A DNA stretch of 64,000 nucleotides, from positions 1 to 64,000 of the forward strand of contig CAKJVC010000083.1 of assembly GCA_918026815.1 (NCBI GenBank), written 5' to 3'. Origin of the DNA: Chalara sp. BL73 (taxonomy: Eukaryota > Ascomycota > Leotiomycetes > Helotiales). Numbering within the stretch: position 1 is the first letter of the stretch; each line of letters opens with the position of its first letter. The translations under genes and the position numbers were made by a program. This document shows, in pieces, positions 20,639 to 32,410 of this stretch. The notes beneath the pieces are model-generated. The model worked only from the letters and a program-made list of their open reading frames with translations. It searched no databases and was not told the DNA's origin.

Positions 20639-21822
20639 ATGCAAGATCTTCGCAATAGTCTTCTAGACAAGATCACTCCGCCTGGCAGCTTTATCACAGC
20701 CCCCTTGATGTCCTCACCGACTGATTCAAAGCCAACAAAGCTGGTGCTGAAGGTTCTTGATATTTTTCACCAGTGTAAGGACGGCAGACACATATCAGAA
20801 TCTCAGTGGCATACATATAAAATACAACGCAAGGAGTACGGCGACTTGATTGGCCTGGTGGAGAAAGATGAGTCGCTATTAACGTTTGTCGAAAACAAGT
20901 TCAGGTACAAATGCAATGCTTAGTTGAGATGTCTTAGTGTCTAACGATTTAGATACGACTACGATTCTTCGACAGAAGCCCTGATTTACGGATGCCCAGC
21001 CACTTGCACGAAGTGTTTCTTGCAAGAGTTGTGGAGGAGATACAGAGCAGACTGCGCGTATTCACGGATACCGAAGATCAATCGAAAGATTTTGCTCAAA
21101 AAGTTAAACACAATAGGTCTAGCACACTAGATCTCCAGAGCGGAAACAGCGATGGTCAGGCTATTATCAAGCGACAACCTGATGCGACGTTCAAACATTG
21201 CGACGCACACTGGCCGGGTGTCATCATCGAAGTTTCATACTCTAAGAAGACAAAAGCTATACCACACTTAGCTGATGATTACATACTTGAAACGAATGGA
21301 AGCGTTCGCATTGTCGTTGGACTGGATATCGATTACAAAACAAAGAAGGGCACTATCTCCATGTGGCGTCCGGGTTATGTGAAAAATGAGCAAGGGCAGT
21401 TAGAGTTGGAGGCAAGCCAGACCTTATATAATCAGGTACGCAGATCCCTATTAGAATATCGCGGTACAACTAATATGGGTCAGGTATTTCGCGATGAATC
21501 TGGTGGTCCAAATCTCTCCCCAGATGCAGGGCTAAGGCTTGAGCTAAAAGATTTTGCTCCTGAAGATCTGGCTGAAGGCATATCAGGCTCCTTTCTTATC
21601 GACTCCGCCATACTATGTCAATTTCTCAATGAAGCGGAGCAAGCAGAGCAAGAAACCAAGCAAGAGCGAGGAGTTGTACAACAACTGCTCCCGGGTGCAA
21701 AGAAACGACGTCGGGATGAGACGCCACCGGAGGTCAGTTCCGATGACGAACTTGCAGATGATGGACGGAGGGTTCGAACGCGAGAGGCAGAAGATGATAG
21801 CTCTTACGAGTCGTCACAGTAA
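20639..21822 (+). pseudogene. PD-(D/E)xK nuclease-like fungal protein, one frameshift
   Basis: Exon 1 is 20639-20904 and exon 2 is 20953-21822 (48-nt intron). A one-base loss near 20989 (CC to C) separates EALIY from RMPSHLHEV. Read across it, the product is about 377 residues. The core QPDATFKHC ... WPGVIIEVSYSKKTK has the D-x(n)-E-x-(K/S) layout of restriction-endonuclease-fold proteins, followed by HLADDYILETNGSVRIVVG and an acidic, KKRRR-containing C-terminal tail (likely nuclear localisation). Similar proteins are common unnamed ORFs in fungi; I assign the nuclease fold from motif only. It lies immediately after a MITE. Confidence 0.6.
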
Positions 21823-22307
21823 GAGTTGGGCACAGAACAAGACGGTAGCATACGTTTTAATTAGGTATATTGGGACCAAACCGATACTTGCTGCCTTTCC
21901 GATCATCAGATGGATTTGTTATCAATACCACCAAGACTTGGCATCTTTCCCTCGATTGATTCGCCACTTCTGCATAGCAGCTTTTAACAGTGAAGGATTG
22001 CATGAAACGACGATGCACCGCGCGGATATACACACATACGGGTGAGAGGTGGCGAGCTGGCGAGGGAGTGGAGAGTCGAGACGGATTGGGAGATGAAAGA
22101 ACTGAAGGAGCACAAGCCCGCTCCTGGACGGAATGGCATTGTGTCGGGCAACGAGCAGGCCGCGGGAAGAGTTTCCAGATGAGATATGCTATCGTCTTGT
22201 TTGCGAGATTGTTACGTTTGGTGACATCGGAATTAACTTGTAGCAAGCACGGTCGGATCATATTCGATATTCACAATATTTTCACTTGTTTTGTGCGGCT
22301 CCAGATG
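21823..22307. other. Intergenic, nothing recognised
   Basis: Overlapping shadow ORFs only. Confidence 0.3.
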
Positions 22308-22494
22308 TGTTGGAATGCGTGCACATAGTTTCCCGCGTTTCATCGGATCGCGGGAATTGTGGGTCTCCTACCATCTATATATCTACCTGGCAATAGGCCG
22401 TAGCTTAGAACAATAATCAACGAATACCAGAACCACACAAGCAAGAGCGTAGTCACAGCTACAACGCCTTTTGCTACTGGTAGGTATTCCGACA
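22308..22494 (+). repeat. TG...CA small element, copy 1 (187 bp), TSD AGATG
   Basis: Starts TGTTGGAATGCGTGCACATA, ends GGTAGGTATTCCGACA. Flanked by AGATG at 22303-22307 and 22495-22499. Shares with copies 3-5 the interior words CAATCAACGAATACCA, GCAAGAGCGTAGTCACAGCT and the end ...TTTTGCTAC..GGTAGGTATTCCGACA. No coding capacity. TG...CA ends with a 5-bp duplication are LTR-type hallmarks. Confidence 0.85.
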
Positions 22495-22499
22495 AGATG

Positions 22500-22834
22500 A
22501 TAGATCAGGAAAAATATATTGCTTTTTATATTGTCGTCTAATGGCCGTTACAGAAAGCCGTCAGTGGCGCTCGAAGGCGGCAACGCCTTCGACGCCCGCG
22601 AAAGACTACTCGTTGATACTGCAGGGAAAACGTTCGCTTTTATGGCTGAAGCAAAGATTTCCTGCAGGCAGCAAGCGAACAAGCTCTAATTTGTGCCCGC
22701 TTTGACAACACACCGCTTTGTGACACCATCGAACATATTTCAATTGTCGTGACTGAAGACTTCCTCTGCGTTTGGCATTAAATCTTGAAAAGCTACCGTT
22801 AGGAAAGCAACAGGGTTCTACCTAACTCCTTCGG
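22500..22834. other. Spacer between two element copies
   Basis: No gene. Contains a small perfect hairpin, CGAAGGC-GGCAAC-GCCTTCG, at about 22573-22592. Confidence 0.4.
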
Positions 22835-23004
22835 TGTTTGTACGTAGATTAGCTATTGAATGGGGGATAGGTCATGTGACACCGTCACATGACCCAGGAA
22901 GGGGCATATCCTCATTCCTCCATTCAACCTTCAACAATCAATCACATTCAACCTAAGCAATCCACGTAATGACGTGGTGTTGCCACAGGTAGAGTGATCC
23001 GACA
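22835..23004 (+). repeat. TG...CA small element, copy 2 (170 bp), TSD TTCGG
   Basis: Starts TGTTTGTACGTAGATTAGCT and ends GAGTGATCCGACA. TTCGG flanks both sides (22830-22834, 23005-23009). It contains a 25-bp palindrome around CATGTGACACCGTCACATG and a CAATCAATCA tract like the other copies. The right end is 17 bp before the ATG of the SET-domain gene, so the element forms that gene's 5' leader or proximal promoter. Confidence 0.75.
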
Positions 23005-23021
23005 TTCGGTGAAAGAACGAG

Positions 23022-25367
23022 ATGGATACCCACGATGTGTCTGCGGTCCCCCAGTACATGGAACTGCTTCTCAACCAGAAAAAGGCTCTCCAAAATGCCC
23101 AAACTCGTATTGGCCAGAATATCGAGAAAAGAAAGTCTCGCGATGAAATCACGATGCAGTTCCGATTTCGACTCTTCATGGGTCGTCGACGGGGCAAAGT
23201 GGGCTCAAACATACGAACAAGTTTTATTCCTCCCGCTTACAGTCCATGTTTTCGCTCTATCCTTGACTTGCGCAAAGTCATGATCAAAGATCTTCTCCTA
23301 GAAACTCACCACAGAGAGAAATATATCACGGTAAGATCTATTACGCCACCAGATAGAATGACCTCTGTTATGGCTATCGTGGAAGACGAGAATGGCGACG
23401 CTATTATGCTGCAGCTATACTATCAAGAAGAGGAGAATACGCGTTCTGCCCAAGATATTCTTGGTGAAGGAACGGTTTTAATTGTTAAAGAACCTTATCT
23501 GAAATTGATGTCCGACGGCGATTATGGTCTTCGTATTGACCATCCTTCTGACCTTATATATATTCCGAAAAATGACCAGCGCATCCCATCCTGCTGGCAG
23601 CCACGCGTGATAGAGCTTGAGGTTTCTGCGGAACATTTAAGGATTCGAGGCAACAACTACTTCAATGCGTTCAACTACCAAGCTGCTATTGAATTGTGAG
23701 TACCTGCTTCATTTCTGGATCATTGATCAGATGATAACGAATGATCAGATATTCCAGAGCTTTAAAATCCACATCGGAAGAGGGAGAGGCACAAAAACTG
23801 AGGCTGAATCGTTCTCTTGCTCTCCTCAAAGCGAAGAACTTTGATGCCGCTCTTGCTGATCTTGAACCCATGGTATCCTGCCCCAAACCGGTAGAGAAGG
23901 CTTTGTATCGTAAAGCTCAGGCACTTTACAACGTTCAAAAATTCGAAGAATGCTGCGAAGTTCTGACAACTCTTCGTTCGGAATACCCAGACAATGTAGA
24001 GGCCAAAAAAGAACTTCTTCGAGCCACAAAGCGTCTTCGGGAACAGAAGAGCGGCACTTATATATTCAGCCAGTTATACATAGAAGCTGCCAAATTTCGC
24101 CCTCCGCATCTTGATCATGCTACATACACTGGCCCAGTTGCTATCAGAGGATCCGGTGTTCGAGGGCGAGGTCTGTTCACAACCAAAGCCGTCAAGGCAG
24201 GCGATCTTCTTTTTTGCGAGAAAGCATTTGCCCATGCATATATCGCCGACGATACACAGGATGCGTCTGACCAAGATAATGACATAACGCTGCTAATCAA
24301 CGTGGAAACAAACAGAGTGACTATGGGAGCCCAATCCGAACTTATCCGAATGGTTTTTCAGAAAATTTACAAAAGCCCTTCTTTCGCTCCAGCTATCATT
24401 GATCTCTATCACGGATCGTATAAGTCGGTTGGCTTTTGCACGGTCGACAGCACCCCTGCGATTGACACGTAAGAACATAATTCTTCTCTGTCCCCAATAT
24501 TGAACCGCATTAATCAAACTCAGATTCTATATTGAGCGGGTCATAGCCCTAAATTGTTTCGGCTGCCCTCTATCATCCCGCCAAACTCACCTACGTAGCA
24601 TGGAGAGCGAAACAGTAAAGAAACCCGCCGAAAAAAAGTTCCATTCCTGTGGCGTTTGGCCCCTGGCTTCGCGCATCAACCATAGCTGCTACAGTAATGC
24701 CCGGCGTGCTTTCATCGGAGATATGATGATAGTTCGAGCCACTCGCGACCTGGCTCCTAATACGGAGATTGAATTCTGGTACCACCCACCGGTCGCAGAA
24801 GAAAATAATGACCGCCAGAAGAAATTTGAGAACTGGGGCTTCAAATGCGACTGCGTCATGTGTCAAGACGATCAAGCCACGAAAAGGAATACCCTCAACA
24901 GCAGAAAGCAACAAAGAGCTAAAGTTCTCCAGCATTTAAAAGCAGGTTTAAAAGCAAACCTACCCGAGATAGAAAGCACAATTGTGTCGATGGAGAAACG
25001 GTACGCTCAGCTGGCTTCCAAAGTGCCTCGCCTCCATGTCTGGGATCTCCACCTTCGTCTCGCGCAGAGGTATATGCAGCGAAGGGAGCCGGCTAAAGCG
25101 ATCAACTCCGCATTGAAGTCGCTTTCGTCTCTCGGTTACGTTATCGAAGGGGGAATTTTGCCGCGCAAGATTGGTACGCCAATGGTCATCAAGCAATGGG
25201 GTTTGTTTATGGACGACAACATAGAATGCTGGGGAGTTTTGTGGGACGCGTATCAATCGGTGGCTCCGGACCTTGCGGCACAGGCTGTGCATTATGCCAG
25301 GTTGTCGTACAGAATGTGCGTTGGAGAAGACGAGACATTTGAAGAAACGCATGCGGAGCGTGGTTAG
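23022..25367 (+). CDS. TPR and SET-domain protein (SMYD/SET5-like methyltransferase)
   Basis: Exons 23022-23695, 23749-24468 and 24524-25367 give 745 residues with no lesion. Residues about 205-330 form TPR-like helices (HLRIRGNNYFNAFNYQAAIE, YSRALKS, LNRSLALLKAKNFDAALADL). The SET domain starts about 350 (GSGVRGRGLFTTKAVKAGDL), with the S-adenosylmethionine/active-site motif RINHSCYSN near 518, the catalytic-Tyr region EIEFWYHPP, and a post-SET Cys cluster CDCVMC near 573. Such proteins methylate lysines on histones or other proteins in nucleus or cytosol. The long insertion in the SET domain is typical of the SMYD/SET5 group. Its upstream region is largely the element at 22835-23004. Confidence 0.92.
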
Positions 25368-26839
25368 CATACTTGATCAGACGAATTCATTCCCTCGTGC
25401 GGGGGCTTCTCGTATCTCAATAACCACTTCCGTAACGGGTTGGATCCTGATAGCTTGGTATCTACCTCATTCTGCGGCTCTGTCTCCTTTTCAGTATCCT
25501 ATGCCATCCCAAGTCTGACCTTGAAAACCTCTGTCCTCGACTACTGTGCACCCTTCCACCTTATTTTTTACGTCACGAGATTCCCTTTCTCTGTCAGAAG
25601 AGGTTAGTTCTATCAGAGTAGAATAACGCTTCCTTTTCTTGGTTAGCTGTGTCGATTTCCTCCACGCTCTGAATCACATAATCAGAGCCTAACGGTTTCC
25701 TAATAGCTTCGCAATTCACTAGGCTTATTGGCGACCCTAGCAGCGGTAGCCCCTCTCCAGCAAAACGCTCATCGCCAGATATGGTTGCCTGTTTCCATCA
25801 TGCTCCTACATATTGAAAGCGATTCCCACGATAATGTGGCAGGAAGGGCAAGGACGCGGTCGCTGATGGGACACCCATCGATGCACCGTGCGTTGGGATG
25901 ACAGCCCTTGGCATTTAGCCTTCAATCAAGAGCCTTTTGACCCCTGGACTGTTTACAATCAGCGACAGGAACTCACACCTGGGCTCCTCCGTAGCAGAAA
26001 AGAAAAGAACGAGGTTGATGACCAGATACAGCAGAGCCGCAGACGCTCCCACAAGCCGCTCGCGAGACACAGCTGAACCTACGCAAGCATCTCTGTGCCC
26101 TTTTGGTCGCCTCCGACAGCGGTCCTGCACCTTAATATGGCGAGCACAAAGGCCGAGAGGCTGCTTGATGCGGCTTTTGAAGACTTTGCAACACCGTTAG
26201 TGGCGTCAAATATCTATTACCTGGTTCCGGCTAATAATATAGGCTTCTCCGCTCTATTACGGTCCTCAAGTCACAATCGGCGTCGGATCTGCAAGCCACG
26301 AATATAAGCTCCCGAAAGCCCTTCTCTGCAAGTAGTCCCCATATTTCCCAGCTATGTTTAAAGGACCCTTTAGGGAAGGGGAGGAGCATTTCACAACTCT
26401 GGAAGAGATAAATGGCGTGGTTACGCCTCGAAGCTTCCAAATGCTTGTACAGTGGGTGTGCCTTTGCCGAGTCGCGTTTAGAGAGTGTGCACCAGACGTC
26501 GCTGTTACCACAGCTATCGAATTTGCTAGATTGGCAGATATGTGTTGCGCTACTGGCAGGGAATCCCTCGTGGCCGAGCATATCAGAGCCATGCCATTTC
26601 ACAGGCAACGCCTCCCTACAGCCACCCGCAGTTAGCCTTTCTATTTCCCTTCGCCAGGTACAAGAACACGGCTCTCCCCTCAGCATTTCCCTCTCTTTTT
26701 CTGCGTCTCTCACATTATTTTTGGACCCCAGAACCGTCAAAATTGCGTATACGACAGCCTCTTTCCTTTTCGCGAGCTTCTATTCGTCGCCCTTGGCTTT
26801 TGCCAAGCCCGCCGTCTCTCGCCCTCTCTCGCCCTCAAT
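25368..26839. other. Intergenic/5' leader region, no supported gene
   Basis: About 1.5 kb between the SET and C2H2 genes. Several ORFs (for example 26231-26740 minus and 26412-27017 plus) lack family motifs. The CT-rich part before 26840 (TCTCTTTTTCTGCGTCTCTC) looks like a fungal promoter/5' UTR of the C2H2 gene. Confidence 0.4.
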
Positions 26840-27720
26840 ATGCAGGAACAAGCATATAGTTCCGATTCAGCCAACCAAATGGAGAACTCAGACTTCAGTG
26901 CACCCAATTTGGGTAGCATTGAGGCTGGGTGAGTTTTTTTTTTTTAAACCCCTGCTAACCTGGGCAAATAAGGTGCGGAATGCAAGGAAGCGAAGGTCCC
27001 TGGATTACGCCAATTGAACTAGGCTATATTACATCTACAGGGCCCTATGCAGCTGAGACATTTCCACTGCTAGGAAATAGTGATCATAGCCTTCTTTACC
27101 TTGCCCAGTGGGGTGGCATGGAGGTTACGACGAATGTCGCTACTCCAATTGATGCACCGCAACACGCAGCTTGCCCAGATGGTGATCAGAGTTTGCTGTG
27201 GTATCCAGCTGATAGGATACCTACATATAATCTCCCAATAACTTCGGCAAGTCCCGAATCGAGCAGTTGCAATGACTTCCAAGCCGATGCTCAGTGGGGT
27301 ATTGAGGCTCGGCAGATGGAAAATCCCAGCATAAGCTACCTCCATCCAGGATTGCCACTGCAGCCTGTCTATATGCAAACATCTACACTACCAGTCAATC
27401 CAGGACCGGAGGATTTCTCCTTCTGGGTACCTCCCATCCAAGCTACCGCACCACCGTCTACCTCCCTCCAAGCCCTGGGCCTAATAGCCAGTATCAACCC
27501 TACCAGTTTCAACTGCAACTTCTGCACGCAATCTTTCACAAGGGACGCCGACCGCATCCGCCACGAGAACGCCACCCATCTCGGAAACCTCGGTCAGCAA
27601 TATCTTTGTCCTATCCCTGGATGTGTAAAGAGCCAGGGAAATGGCTATAGTCGTGCGGACAAGGTCACCGAGCACTTGTGGAAAAAGCATGCTAATTTGG
27701 GGTATGTGAAGAGAATTTAA
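26840..27720 (+). CDS. C2H2 zinc-finger protein
   Basis: Exon 1 is 26840-26928 and exon 2 is 26973-27720, 278 residues. The 44-nt intron contains a T14 run and a GCTAAC branch site. The N-terminal 200 residues are low-complexity and polar (Ser, Gln, Pro). Two C2H2 fingers are near the C-terminus: FNCNFCTQSFTRDADRIRHE (C-x2-C-x12-H) and a second with YLCPIPGCVKSQGNGYSRAD ending HLWKKH. Likely a sequence-specific DNA-binding transcription factor. The start at 26840 gives in-frame splicing to GCGMQGSEGP; an alternative start is ATG 26980 within exon 2. Confidence 0.8.
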
Positions 27721-27942
27721 ATTCTCCGCACTATTGCCTGCTTGGGCTCTGAGCAAGAATTCTCTGATGACAGCGTCGGGCTTGGAACGAGTTTCATTTG
27801 TTTGCAATTAGCTTTTCTCAAACCTACAGTCTGTACTTTCGTTGACGCTTTGCTTGCTTCTCGTTTATGGTCCGTTGTTTTAGCTAGACTTACTCCGGAA
27901 TCGTCATTGACCATCAAGTCTCAAATCTCTTGTCAGCCCAAG

Positions 27943-28165
27943 TGTAACAATTCAAGCTGAACAGGGATCTCGATCCGTAGATTCAAGTGGAAAGACTCAG
28001 AGGTGTGAGCAACTATCAATTGTCATAACTAAGAGAACAAGCTACAGACAGAAGAAGGGAAGGAAAGCAGCGCTCTATATACAGGAACTAGCCGGAGGCC
28101 AGGATAGGCGAGCTCTGGGGTATCCGGTGCCAAGCTCCAAGCGAGAAAAGGCCAGGGCCGTGACA
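27943..28165 (-). repeat. Solo LTR, family A, inverted
   Basis: On the plus strand starts TGTAACAATTCAAGCTGAAC and ends GGCCAGGGCCGTGACA. The complement is the family A LTR with ATATA-type TATA box and CTTCCCTTC tract. No matching target duplication. It lies 3' of the C2H2 gene. Confidence 0.8.
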
Positions 28166-28394
28166 GAGAGTAGATTTTTTGGGCGTACAAGCACTGACTC
28201 GGAGCATTGCCGCTGCTCTGCCTTCTGGCACATGCCATGGAGGAAACTGAATAGCATTCAGTTGCTCTGCTAGCGGAAGAATTCGCCAGCGACGGGGGTC
28301 TTTGAAATAAGCAGGAGAGTTCTTGCAGTTAGAGCCACGGGGCCGCCTTGTTGGGGCATTAAAGTAGGCTTCGGCGTGTGCTCTAAAAGGGTGT

Positions 28395-28533
28395 AAAGGG
28401 TCACAGACAGAAGGGAAGGAAAGCAGTGCATTATATACAGGAGACTAGCCAGGGGCCTGTGTAAGCGAGGTCCCGTGGTGTCAGTGGCCAAGCCCCAATG
28501 GGCTCTAAGCGAGATAGGTCCAGGGCCATGACA
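28395..28533 (-). repeat. Partial LTR, family A
   Basis: Homologous to the 5' half of the family A LTR, from the CTTCCCTTCTGTCTG region (plus-strand CAGACAGAAGGGAAGGAAAG) to CCAGGGCCATGACA. The 3' half is missing. It lies 212 bp upstream of the HNWD gene. Confidence 0.75.
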
Positions 28534-28745
28534 GGCTCCTGCATGACAAGTGACTGCCTAGCGGTTGGCTAGGCCAGCGCTTGCGGGAGATGCACAATAA
28601 TGCCACCGCGTCCCGCTGAGTCGATTTGACCACCAGCCTCAATCCAACATCCTCCCAAACTCGTCCAACAACTTTGCACATATGCCGATTCGGCGGCTTA
28701 ACCGATAATCCTCTCCCATACGGCGCTTCGAATCCGGACCGAATA

Positions 28746-31700
28746 ATGCGTCTCCTAGAATTCGACAACGACGGCAAGCTCAGCCTGACCACATTTTTTG
28801 CCGATAAGATTCCCCAGAAATATGCTATACTTTCGCACACATGGGAAGCGGAAGAAGTCACTTTTAAGGATTTGCAGGATGGAACGGCTACGAAGAAGGC
28901 TGGCTATAAAAAGATCCGGTTCTGCGGAGAACAAGCTAGGTGTGATAGCTTGCAATACTTTTGGGTAGACACATGCTGCATCGACAAATCGAATAGTACT
29001 GAGCTCGCAGAGGCTATCAACTCTATGTTTCTCTGGTACCGTAAAGCGGCTAAATGCTACGTATATCTATCGGATGTTTCGATAAAAAAGCGAAAAGCAA
29101 AAGTTGAGTTTACTTGGGAACCAACTTTTCGTGCTAGTAGATGGTTTATGCGGGGTTGGACTCTCCAAGAGCTCCTTGCCCCAAATGTGGTTGAATTCTT
29201 TTCTCGGGAATACAAGCGGCTTGGAGATAAGAAAAGCCTAGAGCGACAAGTTCACGAGATAACGGCAGTACCAATTTCAGCACTTCAAGGAGCTCCTCTA
29301 TGTCAATTTAGTATTAATGAGCGGTTATCGTGGGCAGAACATCGCCAAACCACGCAGCAAGAAAACAAAGCATACTTACTATTAGGCATATTCGAAGTGT
29401 ACATGCCACTTATCTATGGTGAAGGGACAGAAAACGCGTTTAAGCGGCTCCGGGAGAAGGCTGAATATCCTTTAAAAGGTAAGCGCGGAAACTTAGTTCA
29501 TTACTATCAATTTAAGCAAGCACTAACCAATGCCTCAGGACTCGATCTTTTTCCCTCTGCTGCCAATGCGCTGTTTAATTCATACAGCAAACAGGATGAG
29601 CCTATCTGCCTCCCCGACACCCGAGTCCACTTGCTACAAGAGATTTATGATTAGGCTGACGGACAAGATGATCGGTGCATCTACTGGCTGAATGGCTGGG
29701 CCGGAACAGGGAAGTCAACGATTGCGCGCACTATTGCACGCAAATACTTTGATCAAAAGAGACTTGCGGCCAGCTTTTTTTTTTCCAGAGGCAGCGGAGA
29801 TGTTAGTCACGCCGGCAGATTTTTTACTAGCCTGGCAATACAGCTTGCGCGCAATGTGCTACACATTCAACGACTTATTTCTGATGCTGTTTTAGAGCAA
29901 AACAATATTGCTGACCAGTCTCTTCGCGACTAGTGGCGCTAACTTATATGCCGCCCATTTTCAAAGCTGGATAAGCGCTTATCTTCGCCTTCTTATCTAC
30001 TTATTGTTGATGCTCTTGATGAGTGTAACAACGAAAACCATATTCAGACAATTCTGCGGCTCCTAGCCGAAGCTCGATCATTTGCAACAGTACGACTTCG
30101 AGTCTTTTTGACGAGCAGGCCAGAAGTTTCTATTCGGCACGGCATGTGCCGCATTCCACAAACTGAATGCCAGAACTTTATACTTCATAATATATCGCCG
30201 GTTCTTGTTGATCACGATATTGCTGTCTTTTTAAAAGTTACTCTCGAAAAGATTAGAGATGAACTACGTTTGGAAGCGGGATGGCCGGGAGATGAAGTTA
30301 TCAAGAAGTTGGTCCGCAGTGCAAGCAGCCTATTTATCTGGGCTGCGACGGCCTGCCGGTTCATTCGCGAAGGCAAACAGTTTGCAGTAGCTCGACTTTC
30401 TCTGATTCTTAAGGAAAACGAAGTGGATGAAACAGCAGCTGACTCTTCTATTGATGACGATTCTACATATAGCTCTCCCATTGAAAAAGCTGCAATTGCG
30501 CTAGAAGAAAAACTGAACATATTATATACTGCCGTCCTCGAAAACTCTAGCTGTAATTACACAAAGCAAGAAAGGAAAATATGGTATAAACGGCTAAAAA
30601 AAGCACTTGGATCTTTGGTTCTGCTATTTTCTCCACTTTCGGTTTCATTATTAGCTAGGCTACTCGATATGCAGTGTAAAAGGATTATTCAGATACTGGA
30701 TGATTTCCATTCTATTTTAGACATACCAAAGGACCCGGCCTGTCCGCTTCGTCTCCACCACCCTTCCTTCCGCGACTTCCTTCTCAGCAAAAGCAGATGC
30801 GGCAAACGCTTTTATGTGGACGAGAAACAAGTCCATCAAGTATTAGCAGGTGACTGCATCCGACTTATGTCGAATTTCCTTAAACAAGACATCTGCAGGA
30901 AAAAGACTCCCGGAGCTACTGTAGCTAGTGTAGAAAGTGGTTGTATAAAAAATTGTTTTCCGCCAGAAGTTCAATATGCATGCTTATATTGGGTCCAGCA
31001 TTTGCAAAAAAGTAGTTCTCAACTTTCTGACAACAGCCAAGTTTATCAGTTCCTCCAAGTGCATTTTCTTCACTGGCTTGAGGCCCTTGGGTGGATGGGC
31101 AAAATTTCAGAAGGGATTCTTGCCATTCTTTCATTAGAGTCTTACATTATAGTAAGTTGTCTTTGGTGTATAATACAAAGCCAGACTAATTGCTTTAGGC
31201 TGATAGAAGCCCTAATCTACACGCTTTTATCCATGATGCAAAACGATTTACTTTACATAACCGATCAGTAGTCGAGCAAACACCCCTCCAATTGTATTGC
31301 TCTGCCCTTGTTTTTGCGCCAGAAAATAGCACTGTTCGAAGGCAGTTTAAAGATTGCATCCCATCTTGGATTCAAACGAAACCGAAAGTGCAAGCAGACT
31401 GGAACACGCTGCAGCAAACGCTCGAAGGCCACTCAAGCGCGGTCAATTCTGTAGCATTTTCACCAGACGGCCAGCGCGTGGTGTCGGGATCGGACGACGA
31501 AACCGTACGTCTCTGGGACGCTGTTACTGGCGCGCTGCAGCAAACGCTCGAAGGCCACTCAGGCGCGGTCAATTCTGTAGCGTTTTCACCAGACGGCCAG
31601 CGCGTGGTGTCGGGGTCGTACGTCAACACGGTACGGTTCTGGGATACCGCTTCTGGCGAGCTGCAGCAGACGCTCGAAGGCCACTCAAGCGCGGTCAAGT

Positions 31701-32410
31701 CAGTAGCGTTTTCACCAGACGGACAGCGCGTGGTGTCGGGGTCGTATGACGAAACCGTTCGGCTCTGGGATGCCGCTACTGGCGCGTTGCAGCAGACGCT
31801 CGAAGGCCACTCAGGCGCGGTCAATTCTGTAACATTCTCGCCAGACGGCCAGCGCGTGGTGTCGGGATCGGACGACGAAACCGTACGTCTCTGGGATGCC
31901 GCTACTGGCGCGCTGCAGCAAACGCTCAAAGGCCACTCAGGCGCGGTCGATTCTGTAGCATTCTCGCCAGACGGTCAACGCGTGGTGTCGGGGTCGTGCG
32001 ACGATTCCATACGGCTCTGGGATGCCGCTGCTAGCACGCTGAAGCAGACGCTCGAAGGCCACTCGGACGCGGTCAATTCTGTAGCGTTTTCACCAGACGG
32101 CCAGCGCGTGGTGTCGGGGTCGTATGACAAAACCGTTCGGCTCTGGGATGCCGCTACTGGCGCGCTGCAGCAGACGCTCGAGTGCCACTCGAGCATGGCA
32201 CTGCCAGTAGACATCTTTGATAGCGGGGCATATAGTCTGGTTGTATCACATGAGTGGATAGCAGAACGGGAAGCCAATATTTTATGGCTTCCGCCAGACT
32301 ATCGAGCGATCTCGACAGCTGTTTGGGGGAAGGGTAATTTTGTTGTTTTGGGACACTACTCAGGAAACGTTTCAGTTATCAAATTTAAACCAGTGCCCAA
32401 GGTTATATAG
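28746..32410 (+). pseudogene. HET-NACHT-WD40 protein (HNWD, het-e/het-d/het-r-like), three in-frame stops
   Basis: ATG 28746 begins MRLLEFDNDGKLSLTTFFAD, as in HNWD proteins. HET domain at residues about 1-230 (YAILSHTWEAEEVTF, WVDTCCIDK, RGWTLQELLAP). NACHT: Walker A GWAGTGKST near 29692 and Walker B YLLIVDALDEC near 29990. A 47-nt intron (31152-31198) restores the frame to six 42-residue WD40 repeats (31421-32176) and a divergent last blade. Stops lie inside the reading frame at 29652 (TAG), 29931 (TAG) and 29940 (TAA). Each equals a Trp or Gln codon in the family changed by one C:G-to-T:A transition. No frameshift in 3.6 kb. HNWD proteins are NLR-like (STAND) incompatibility factors that trigger cell death on recognising non-self. 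This copy is inactive unless the stops are bypassed. Confidence 0.93.
31421..32176 (+). repeat. Six tandem 126-bp WD40 repeats
   Basis: Exact 126-bp period with starts at 31421, 31547, 31673, 31799, 31925 and 32051; a degenerate seventh starts at 32177. Each encodes LEGHSxAVxSVAFSPDGQRV plus VSGSxxxTVRLWDAATGALQQT. The variable positions are few: S/G/D after HS, N/K/D before SV, and the D/Y/C and following three residues after VSGS. This is the pattern of the recognition surface in HNWD proteins and implies repeat homogenisation. Confidence 0.95.

Noticed and set aside
26231..27017. ORFs upstream of the C2H2 gene
   Set aside because: No motif; composition of a CT-rich promoter or leader.
29690..29900. 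In-frame intron that might remove the HNWD stops
   Set aside because: No GT-AG pair of normal length fits, and the sequence on both sides of each stop matches HNWD proteins without a gap.
31372..32277. Long minus-strand ORFs opposite the WD40 array
   Set aside because: They are antisense shadows of the 126-bp coding repeats.
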